From Rallus limicola (lineage: Eukaryota; Chordata; Aves; Gruiformes; Rallidae), in the NCBI GenBank assembly GCA_022605955.1, contig JAKCOZ010000032.1:124001-188000 (forward strand): a DNA stretch of 64,000 bases. Reading direction: 5' to 3'. The notes under the pieces are model-generated. The model did no database searches, was not told where the DNA came from, and worked only from the letters and a program-made list of their open reading frames with translations. Shown here piece by piece: positions 1 through 8,361 of the stretch; within the stretch, counting starts at the first letter, position 1; each line of letters begins with the position of its first letter. The position numbers were made by a program, and so were the translations under genes.

Positions 1-438
1 CTTGTGATGTATTCTTTCTATAATCCCAGGAGTTGCCTAGCCGTGCGAGCCCCAGCCTGTTCGAGTGTAAGTGGGTACCAGCATCCATGCCATTCGAGAT
101 AAGGCATGTGGATTCACACAAGCTTTACTTCTATTAAAAAAATATAGGCTGGTTTAACTACCAAAGATATTCTGCAGCTTTAGTTAGTAACAAGCTACAT
201 AGGGATGCTCCTTTTATTTTAAGTGAATTTTTAACTATTTTAACAGAATTGATAATTGGAAAAAGTCATGCATGTGACTTTCTTATTTAGGGGTGTGTCA
301 TCTTCCCTCTAGGAGCCATCAGACTGCTGCTGTAAGTCTTATACAGCAAGCCCTACCAGCCTTGGAGGATGCTTCACTCCTGCCAGGAAATAATTCATTC
401 ACCTAGGAAATTTTTTCTCTACATAAGACAGCTTCATC

Positions 439-456
439 TTTTTTTTTTTTTTTTTT
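439..456. repeat. T18 homopolymer
   Basis: Eighteen uninterrupted T residues followed by GGGG. No retroposon body is recognisable on either side, so this is scored as a simple repeat and not as the tail of a processed copy. Confidence 0.9.
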
Positions 457-1783
457 GGGGATATGTGAGACATGCAGTGTTCTTAGATGATGATGACTGA
501 GAACTGAACATCTTTATTAAATCTGTGAGTAAAACAGCAAATGTTTAAAAAAATATAGGGAGGGAAGGAGAGTCTCCTGCAGGTTGCTAACACTTTCTAA
601 AAGAAACAACTCATCACAATTGAAGCATCTGGGGGGATGGCTCAGCACTGGCTTCTTAAAGTGATCATTTCCTGTCAGGAAAGCAGAAAACAAGGGTGGT
701 CATATCCACATGACACATTCAAATCAGATAGAAGCACAGATGTTGGTAAAACAAGAATCAACAAAGCACTGTAAAACCAAACAAAACACTCCACCCTTTA
801 AAAGTGACCATGTACAAAGGCCCAGATTCCTCCAACCAGAGTCACTTAAATCATGCAGTTTTGTGTCAATAATCAAGAAAAAGATATGAAAGAGAGCCTG
901 GTTGACTCCTCTCACAAAGACTCACCACCCAAAGAAGGAATCCAAGGTCTCCTAGATGCTGAGACAATTCAAAAAGATGCCTCAAGATCAGCATGATAAA
1001 TTCAAGTCACGCTGCTCACTGAGCACTCTCAGCAGCCCTCAGACTTTAAGCTGAAATCTGGTCATAATTTTCACACCGGTGAAAGATCATTTGCATCACT
1101 GTATACATTTCATTTTTAGGAAAAAAAAAAACAGAGTGGAAATGCACATCTTCAGGCTAAACATTTCCCAGATGTAAGATTGCACTATCCCATAATAATA
1201 AGGATTATATTAATTCTGATATATTTTGTAAATGCCTTTGAACCTGTTTGTCTACCTGCAGGGCAGCAAAAGAAGAAGAAAAATAAAGAAAAAAACCAAC
1301 CATACAAGGCAATTTTCAGTGTAGAAAGATGGTCGTAGCTAAATAAAGCCTCTCCGAATCCAACTTGTACCCTGAATATCCCAGGGGAATCAAGCTGTGT
1401 CTAGTGTTGTCTATCTTGATTCCCTGCCTGCCTGTCTGCGACTCTCAAATAGCGATTTCTAAAATGTTAGCCCCGCTGGCAGGCTCTGGCTAAGGCTCCC
1501 AGGGAGCAGAGTGAGCTGCTCCACTCTGTCTTCAGCCAAGAGTTGTGCCCTGTGGCATGTGTCTGGCCCATGGGAGAAAAACACCGTGGGGAGGTAAAGG
1601 GGGGGACCGTCCCATACTAGGAGTGAGACAGCAAAACTCCATTTTCTTTCTCCCTCTGGCAATTGGACCAGGCACAACAAGGTTTCTGGAGAGAGAAGCA
1701 TCAACAGTCACAGTGAGCAGCAGGTTGACAGAGGGAAGAGGTAGTTTGGAGATGCAGCTGGGAAAGGTCCCTTCTGCCCTTTT

Positions 1784-1827
1784 TCCTCCAAGTTCATAGG
1801 TTTTATCCTCCAAGCTCATGGGTTTTA
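1784..1827 (+). repeat. 22-bp tandem duplication, two units
   Basis: Two adjacent 22-bp units (1784-1805 and 1806-1827), each reading TCCTCCAAG-T/C-TCATA/GGG-TTTTA-like sequence, differ at only two positions. A third unit begins (TCCTCA) and breaks off. It looks like a small replication-slippage duplication with no apparent function. Confidence 0.85.
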
Positions 1828-2121
1828 TCCTCACAGATTAGAAAAGTTCTGCTTCTGCTTGTGTTGGCACAAACGCAAACGAGGCATCTGCCCCATGAAA
1901 ACATGAGGACCAGGGTGCAGTAAAGGCTTTCTTCTTAAACTGGCATTTCCTCCACTGAGAGAAGGTTTCATCTTTACTAGCTAGTGTCCTCTGCTAGGCT
2001 TTTGCTGTTAAGGAGAGGAGGTCCAAGATACCGCATGAAACACTTGATTTCACACTTCCTGGGTTGCCATCCCTCCCTGGGAATTTACAGCTGCTCCTCA
2101 TGACAGGTGCCCAGCACAAAA

Positions 2122-2149
2122 GTGTGTGTGTGTGTGTGTGGGGGGGGGG
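2122..2149 (+). repeat. (GT)n microsatellite joined to a G10 run
   Basis: A GT dinucleotide array of nine and a half units (2122-2140) runs straight into ten consecutive G residues ending at 2149. GT arrays can adopt Z-DNA and G runs can join quadruplex structures, but only one G run is present, so an intramolecular quadruplex is not supported. It is probably polymorphic in length. Confidence 0.92.
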
Positions 2150-2879
2150 CGAATACCTTAGTCAGCAACATGTTCCTGAGTTTATAACTGCATGGCACAT
2201 CTCAGAGCAGACAAAAGCTGCCATTTCATACTATTTTTTCTATAATTTTCTTCATTAGATTATCCCTCTGAAAAGAAAAATTATGGGGACCATTCCAGTA
2301 CTTTCTTCCCATCAGAAGAAGGGGAGATCTAGGACAGAAGCTAGCCAGTGCTTCAGAAGAGTTTTGCTGTATGAATTAACTAATGTGTGTGCAAAAGAAG
2401 AAAAAGCACGAAGTTAAAAGTGATATTAAACAGAAGTCAGCTGAAAACAAAATCTGCAAGGTGGTACAAGACCAACAGCACAAGAAAACTGACGGCAGCA
2501 GACAGACATTGCAGCAAGCCCAGGACACAAAGTCCCCACGATACTTTCCTGTTTCAGTCCAGGATATGCCTAGGCAGTTTCTCACCCTCTTAATGATCTC
2601 CGAGTCACTATAATAAACTACAAGTATCTCATTATAGCATCACTTGGACATGGACAGTGTGTCTAAACCTACCTTCAGATGTGACTTTCTTTAACCTAAA
2701 CACATGTGTTTCAGTGAAGTGTGTGCTAGAAGTCTCAGGTAGGTCTACCAAAACTTACCTACCCTGGATCATTTTTTCAAGCCTTGAGCTACTATTTTAG
2801 AATAGCTTGTGCATGGTGAAAAACAGTGGAAAGAAGATTCTTTTGGCATGAGAGTGATTTTCATTGTGATATAAACACG
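2150..2879. other. Unassigned DNA
   Basis: No gene, RNA or repeat is recognised. Overlapping 68-76 codon frames on both strands around 2376-2613 reflect an A-rich stop-poor patch and show no family resemblance. The right edge grades into the antisense LTR fragment, whose downstream end is diffuse. Confidence 0.5.
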
Positions 2880-3555
2880 TGCCAAATTTTATTTTTCAGA
2901 CAAGTGGCAAGAAGAGTCATGCAGTACATGAGTCCTTTCCCACAGGGCTTCAGCTCCTCACCAACTACCTCAGCGCGATTCCCTTCCATGGGGTGCTGAC
3001 ATTCAGACCCAGACTGCTCCAGCCTGGTCCCCACTGAGTCACAAGTCCCCCAGTAAACCTGCTTCAGTGTGGGTTGGTCTCTCCACAGGCTGCAGGTTTC
3101 ACTGCCAGGAGCTTGCTCCAGCACGGGCTTCCCATGGGGTCACAGTATCCTTCAGGTGTCTCCACTCGCTCTGATGTGGGGTCCTCCACAGGCTGTAGAT
3201 GGGGTCTCTACTCCCCATCATCATCCACAGGCTGCAGGGGAATCTTTCCAGCACCTGGAGTACCTCATCCTCCCCCTTCCCTGGCCTTGATCCTTGCACA
3301 GTTCCTCACATCTTCTCACTCCCTTCTCTGGGGACAAAAAGCAGCTGCTTATGGGCTTTTTCTTCTTAAATGTGATCCCCAGAGGTGCTGTCACCACCAC
3401 TTATGGGCTGGGACTTGCTCAGCAGCGACTCCAGCCTTGAGCCGGCTGATGTTTGCTCTGTGGGACCTGCAGAGAGCTTCTGGCTGCTTCTTGCAGAAGC
3501 TACCCCTGCAGCCCCCTCCTCTAGCAGAACCCAGTCACACAAAACCATGTCGGTG
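2880..3555 (-). mobile_element. Old endogenous-retrovirus LTR fragment, antisense
   Basis: Read on the minus strand, this GC-richer block matches in order an LTR-type sequence I remember as dispersed in bird genomes. It starts near ATGGTTTTGTGTGACTGG, followed by a CTGCAGGGGTAGCTTCTG segment, a TTTAAG TATA-like site, a GAGTGAGAAGATGTGAGG segment, and then a series of loosely repeated phrases built on CAGCCTGTGGA and CTGGAGCA. The 11-mer TCCACAGGCTG (plus strand) occurs three times, at 3082, 3185 and 3224. The element is degraded and lacks its 3' end; I see no partner LTR or retroviral gene body. The window's joint longest open frame (3074-3577, plus strand, 167 codons) lies antisense to it and is an artefact of its GC-rich composition. 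The family assignment is from memory and the exact ends are uncertain by tens of bases. Confidence 0.7.
3364..3371 (-). promoter_or_regulatory. TATA-like site of the antisense LTR fragment
   Basis: On the minus strand ATTTAAGA lies about 190 bases inside the upstream end of the LTR fragment, at the place where the remembered avian LTR has its TATA-like ATTTAAGAAG. The flanking sequence is worn, so present-day promoter activity is doubtful. Confidence 0.35.
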
Positions 3556-6500
3556 TGACACCTTGCTGTTGACTTAAATGGAAACAGAAATGTGAGTCCT
3601 CCTGAAGGAAAATATACATTTTTGTCTTTCTGAGGAATAAGTAATGCGAATGCTTGTACATGCAGAGAGTCAGGGGAAGCAAATATTTAGCTGTTCTGAA
3701 GATCCTTGGGATAGCTGGGGATCCTTTCAGCAGAACTGTTTTTTAATGCCAATATTTGGCAGCTCACCCGCTATTTGACAGTGACAAAATGGACTCTTAG
3801 GATACCTCTGGTAGGGGCATAAAGTTTGGGAAGAAATGAATCCTGTGCTAAATTGGACCTGAACCTCTGGCAAGCCAGTCTGGCTCTCCTGAAATTACTG
3901 GTTTCACTAATGGGATCTTTCTCTGTGAGGAAGAAGATAAATATCCAGACCATTTATCAGAATCAGATTATTAAACATTTAAAAGTGACATTAAAGGGGA
4001 TAATACTCAGACTAATGCACATACCAGAACTGGCAGTCCAAAAGCACATTATCAGCCCAAATTGCCAAGCCCTGAATCTAGATGTGTTAATCACAATGTG
4101 CTGGGCTGGGAGTCTGGTGAAAATGAACGACATTTGCCTGGGGCTTTGGTGCTGTAGTTTGACCAACACTACAGTAAAAGCAGTCAAACAGAAGCAAAGC
4201 AAACCAATATTCAGGAGAGCTCTGTGCAAAAGCTCAGATCCTTGACACAATCACTTTGTTGTGGTATCATCTTTATTTTTAGCATATTCTGATAGAAGAG
4301 TTTTTTTCCTTTTGTCTCAGCCTGATGACAGTTAATTAAATAAACATTTCCCTGGATCCTGATGCATATTTTATGTGATGAACTGGTTCAAAGAAAAACC
4401 TAAACCTGTTTGAACTGCGGTGGGTAGATGGGTGTGGAGGGTGGAAGCCCTTACATAAATAATCACATAATTTTATGAATCATCATTTAGTGTTTTCCAT
4501 CACCACCTTGCCTCTCTCTGATATCCCTTCTCTAGAAGCCTGTTCTGTTTGCTTTGTTAAATTGACATAAGAACAGATCAATCTGTCTGCTACTGAAGAG
4601 GAAAAAAAAGGAGAGGAAAAATTCCTTCTGGAGAGCATGGAGAAGATTTGTTGTTTTTTTCCTGGCAATTCAGTTAAATCACACTCATAATGTTTTGATG
4701 TTGGATTTTGGAATGGAAAAGCTACTAATTGGAAGCACCAAATACCCTACGATCACTTCTGGGGCCCTGACCTCAAAAGTGAAATCAAATATATCCTTAG
4801 AAATTAATACAAGACAAATTCATTGCACCTCCTACACGTTCTGTGGAGCTCTGCTGAGTAATTTAAAGGACAGCAGGAGGCTGAAGGAGACCTGGAGCCT
4901 TTCTCACCCTATCATGACCCATGAACGTGATGGCCTGTGCAGCAGGAACAAGCATGAAGATTTTCTTTCTAATTAACTTCCTATTTGCTTATCCTCATAA
5001 AGGACCAGGACAACCCCTGACTAATTAAATACCTCTAACCCTGTGGCTACTACATTAAAAAAAAAAAAAAAAAAGCAGGAAATAAAAATGTTATTCTAAA
5101 TAATGACCCAACTGCAGTTATGTCACTTTTACACTACATCCCAGAGAAATGCCAGCTTTAACATTTCGTGTGGCTGGCCATCAGGAACAAAACAGGGATT
5201 TCCCAACCAGGAAAGCAGCTAGAGGTGATTACCCTTTCCTGGACACCAGTGGCTTTTCTCTTGTGCAGAGAAATCTTGATTCTGGCTCTACCAGTATAAA
5301 TACATTTTGTTGTATATTAATTATCAATACTATGGGAGGTAGCAGAGGAAACACAAAAGGCCAAACCAGAATGGATTTCAATAATGAGGTAAATTATTCT
5401 TTCAAAGACTCCAAGATTTGAAGCATAGGATAAGCCTCAATCAGTTTTTTTCTGGGAAATTTAGGCCACCAAACTTCACGCAGTGACTTCTGTAATGAGC
5501 CTAATAACATAGAGATAAACTAAAGCATCTATTTTAGAGAAAGTCCAATCTTACAGCGGGGAGAAAATTTACTGCCTCACTTGGAAAGTTCTGCAATTAC
5601 AATTATCCTCTTTATAAAAATGTGTTCCTGCTCATTATTTTAGGTGCTGTTGTTGAAAGCTTAATGGTTCACACTCACTTATATGGGAAAAAATAAACAG
5701 TTTATTATGAAGTACGGAACTTCAGTATAATGTTCTCAAAAATTAGTTCAGTTTTAATGAGGTTGCAGGAAAAGTAAGTTATGTTTTCATTTTTTTTCTG
5801 GCTCGGAGCTGAAATGCAGCTGCAAGGGCTGTTCCAACCCAAGCAGACAGGCATAGCTGAATTCTCACACAAAGCCCTCCCTCCCAGGAGAAGATGATCA
5901 AATTTTTATCAAGACCTTTGAATCTTGCTCTTGAAATCCTGTGGCTATAGGCAGATCCAAAACAACCTACTTTTAAACCAAGGTATTTAACCTTGGGGGG
6001 CTTATTTGATATGAAACACAGCTGGTTTTCATTTTTTTAAAGTTGATCAAAAACTATGCGTTTGAAATCCACCTTGGGCTTTTGAGTTCACGCACTTGGA
6101 AATGCTAGTATAGCTCCGTATTCTTTTCCTAGAGGCTAGTGGTAGGAAAAAGCTTACAACATTCATGACAGCCTCTGTGCTTTCACACAACTTCCATTCA
6201 GTTTTCACATGAGCCTTTGTAAACTGCCATTATTTACCTGGAGAATACAGTTTTCCACAGTGCCAAAAAGGAAAACCAAACTGTAGCTTACAATTGAAAC
6301 GAAACAAACGGTTTTCACGACACTGGATTAAAAAATCCAAACAGACCACAAACAAGAAACCCAACACAAATCATAACAAAAAGAAGAAGATTGAGGCTGA
6401 GCCAACTTCCCCCCACCATGCTTCACTTCATATATATACATCTGTGCCAGAGGAATAAGAAAGCTTAGCAGCACTGGAAGCTGAACAGATGCTCATACCT

Positions 6501-7529
6501 TTACAATTCTCAGCCCATCTTTGCGGTACCTAGACTCCAAATTGGTACTAAAAACTGATACAGATAACTCCTCCTTGCCACTTTGAATTGCACCAGAGAC
6601 GAAATCTGCCTTGACCTTCATGATCCCAATATACTACTAGCAAAACCAAACATACCAAAGCATATCTTACACTGAAAGAGAGCAAGCGGGGGTCTCAAGA
6701 GATGGAATCTGTACATATATATATCTCTGGGTGTGTGCCTATATGTCAGCCCTCATAGATTTTCTGTTATCTTGATTGAGAAAAGACAGGCATACTTCCA
6801 TTGCACGTGTGACATGCAGATTTGTTAATTGTGTAATCCATCTGAGCTGCAAGATGGAAAGATGTAACCAGTTTTAGCCATACCTATGTTATTTCCCTAG
6901 GGAGAATCCTTTCTTCAGTGACACAATCCACTTCCCAAGGCTGCTTTGTAGTTGGAGTAAAGTTTCTTTGATTAATATGTGAGAATATATTCTTCCAGTT
7001 TTCTTAGATCATTAGTAATTGCTGCTTTGTGACATATACTTCCAACTGAGATTTTCACAGGGACAATTAAACTTCAAGATCATCCCCTCTGTTCTAAGTT
7101 TCGGAAATAATCACCTACTCAAGATCTGCAGTAGAAGGAAAATGTCACAAAAAATTTGGATCTCTTAGAAGAGCAGGGCATAGGTATATAAATAGACTTC
7201 TACGCTCCTGGTTTTTTTCAAACAGACCCTTGTAGTTTTGGGAAGAAAAGTGGGACAGATGCTTAAGAGTAGCAGAGAATCTGCAAATCCTACAATTTAT
7301 GCCTTTAAAATAAGTGCAGTATATCTATAAGATTTATTCTGATTTCTTGCCCCCATAAAATTTGAGATAATGATCAAGGTAAATGAAGAGTCAGCATTTA
7401 CTTAGATTTTAAGCCAGAAAAGACAAAGCATCAAATTACCCTTGAACAGGTGGTGACTTGGGGCACACAGCAGTGCTGCCCTGAACATTACACTGACCAA
7501 AACCGCCAAGACTAAACCCAGAAATGTTT
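3556..7529. other. AT-rich DNA, no gene recognised
   Basis: About 4 kb without recognisable genes or transposons. It contains an A18 run near 5057 and short ATATAT tracts near 6430 and 6715. The longest frame is 139 codons (3826-4245, plus). It starts at a run-through of ordinary AT-rich sequence, carries no signal peptide or domain pattern that I can identify, and is within the range expected by chance. Confidence 0.6.
5057..5074 (+). repeat. A18 homopolymer
   Basis: Eighteen A residues. A retrocopy tail was considered, but the upstream 350 bases (including a 93-codon frame at 4695-4976) match no gene I know. The canonical AATAAA lies downstream of the run, not 10-30 bases upstream. Confidence 0.9.
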
Positions 7530-7763
7530 CACAGAATCCCAGAATCACAAGGTTGGAAAAGACCTTTAAGATCGAGTTCAACCGTTCCTGTCCTATGCTA
7601 AACCATATCCCTGAGCACCTCATCTATCTGTCTGTTAAACACACCTGGGGCTGGACTCAACCCCCTCCCTGGGCAGCCTGTTCCAGGCCTTGACAGCTCT
7701 TTCAGTGAAGAACTTTTTCCTAACATCTGATCTGAACCTTTTTGTATCACATTTAGCTTTGAA
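7530..7763 (-). mobile_element. CR1 LINE 3' fragment, antisense
   Basis: The left edge reads CACAGAATCCCAGAATCACA followed by GGTTGGAAAAGACCTTTAAG. This is the reverse complement of the 3' end of a CR1 LINE, with its short repeated 3' octamers. Going right, the segments CCTCCCTGGGCAGCCTGTTCC and TCAGTGAAGAACTTTTTCC correspond to the 3'-most coding and untranslated part of CR1 in reverse. The copy is 5'-truncated, as almost all CR1 copies are. Similarity fades around 7745, and the solo LTR begins six bases after the given end. The subfamily looks like that of the sense copy at 53213-53872 (both carry the CTTAAAGGTCTTTTCCAACC type of end). Confidence 0.88.
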
Positions 7764-7768
7764 CCAGT
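7764..7768 (+). repeat. Target-site duplication, left copy (CCAGT)
   Basis: CCAGT lies immediately before the TGTCCTGG start of the solo LTR and is repeated exactly at 8357-8361 after its end. A 5-bp duplication fits integrase-mediated insertion. Confidence 0.88.
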
Positions 7769-7957
7769 TGTCCTGGTTTCAGTCAGGATAGAGTTAATTT
7801 CATTTGTAGCAGCGGATGGAATGCTGTGTTTGGGAGTTAAAATGAAAACAGTGCTGATAACACCCTGATGTTTTTAGTTGCAGTCAGACAGTCAATGCCA
7901 GGACAGGTGACCCAGATGGGCCAAAGAGAGTATTCCATGCCAATTACGTCCTGCCCA

Positions 7958-7965
7958 GGATAAAG
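7958..7965 (+). promoter_or_regulatory. TATA-like box of the solo LTR
   Basis: GGATAAAG sits about 190 bases into the LTR, where related avian LTRs carry a TATAAA-type box. It lies just upstream of the G-rich, CpG-rich block, as expected for the U3/R border. The match to a TATA box is imperfect. Confidence 0.45.
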
Positions 7966-7990
7966 GGGGGCTGATGGGAGGAAGAAGGGG

Positions 7991-8066
7991 CGGTTCCGGG
8001 ACGCGAGCGGCCGGGACGCGAGGGTCTTGGGGGACGGTCGGGTTCCGGGACGGCTCTGGGTGGTAC
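7991..8066 (+). other. CpG-dense core of the solo LTR with internal repeats
   Basis: Thirteen CpG dinucleotides occur in 76 bases, while the window around it is strongly CpG-depleted. The 12-mer CCGGGACGCGAG occurs at 7996 and 8011, and GGTTCCGGGACG at 7992 and 8041, so the block grew by short duplications. It lies just after the TATA-like box and could be a GC-rich leader or promoter segment. Confidence 0.75.
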
Positions 8067-8176
8067 GGCCTGAGTTGTGTGGTTCGGTGAGAAACTGCAT
8101 TGTGTATCAATATTTTCATATTCTTTTGCTCTATAGTCCTGTTAGCATTGTATATATTTTATTTTTCTGTTATCTT

Positions 8177-8182
8177 AGTAAA
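8177..8182 (+). terminator. AGTAAA polyadenylation-type signal in the solo LTR
   Basis: AGTAAA, a known weaker variant of AATAAA, lies in the part of the LTR where the family normally has ATTAAA. A pyrimidine-rich downstream stretch (about 8225-8300) follows, consistent with the R/U5 border of the LTR. Confidence 0.4.
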
Positions 8183-8356
8183 CTATCCTTATCCCAACCC
8201 ACGGGCCTCTTAGTTTCTTGGTTTTGGAGTTATTTGCCCCTTCCTTTTCCCTTCCCTTGTTTCCCCCCTCCCCTTTTTCCCTTTTCTCCTGCTCTTTTAC
8301 TTTAAGGAGCAGGCAGCTGCGTGGATCTCGGCCCAAGCCGGGGTGAAACCACGACA

Positions 8357-8361
8357 CCAGT
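8357..8361 (+). repeat. Target-site duplication, right copy (CCAGT)
   Basis: An exact repeat of the 7764-7768 pentamer, directly after the terminal CA of the LTR. The sequence beyond it (ATTTTTCCTCATTTTC) shows no clear CR1 similarity, so the LTR landed at or just beyond the truncated 5' edge of the neighbouring CR1. Confidence 0.88.

Larger units (their letters stand above)
1..2121. other. Intergenic or intronic DNA, no gene recognised
   Basis: I find no recognisable exon, RNA gene or transposon here. The stretch is AT-rich and holds an 18-base T run near 439 and a 22-bp tandem pair near 1784. Open frames of 81-100 codons overlap one another on both strands between 1459 and 1834. Such stacking in several frames is typical of a locally stop-poor, slightly GC-richer patch rather than of coding sequence, and none of the peptides resembles a known family. 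Confidence 0.6.
7769..8356 (+). mobile_element. Complete solo LTR of an avian endogenous retrovirus
   Basis: A 588-bp element begins TGTCCTGGTTTCAGTCAGGA and ends GGTGAAACCACGACA, giving the standard TG...CA retroviral termini, and is flanked by the perfect direct repeat CCAGT. Inside are sequences I recognise from an LTR family abundant in neoavian birds: ATAGAGTTAATTT near the start, ACACCCTGATGTTTTTAGTTG, GGTGACCCAGATGGGCCAAA, and TATCCTTATCCCAACCCACG near the end. A TATA-like GGATAAAG, a CpG-dense block and an AGTAAA polyadenylation-type signal follow in the order U3-R-U5. There is no gag, pol or env sequence beside it, so it is a solo LTR left by recombination between the two LTRs of a provirus. 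The family name (ERVL-like) is from memory. The intact ends and duplication suggest a fairly young insertion. Confidence 0.93.

Noticed and set aside
1459..1834. Coding exon suggested by overlapping frames
   Set aside because: Three frames are open on both strands at once, which points to local composition. None of the peptides is recognisable.
2122..2149. G-quadruplex at the GT/G tract
   Set aside because: Only one G run is present, so four G tracts for an intramolecular quadruplex are not available.
3074..3577. 167-codon plus-strand open frame
   Set aside because: It lies antisense to the LTR fragment at 2880-3555, overlaps other frames on both strands, and its residue pattern comes from the repeat's GC-rich phrases.
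4695..5074. Possible processed pseudogene ending in A18
   Set aside because: The 93-codon frame matches no gene, AATAAA is not properly placed before the A run, and no flanking duplication is evident.
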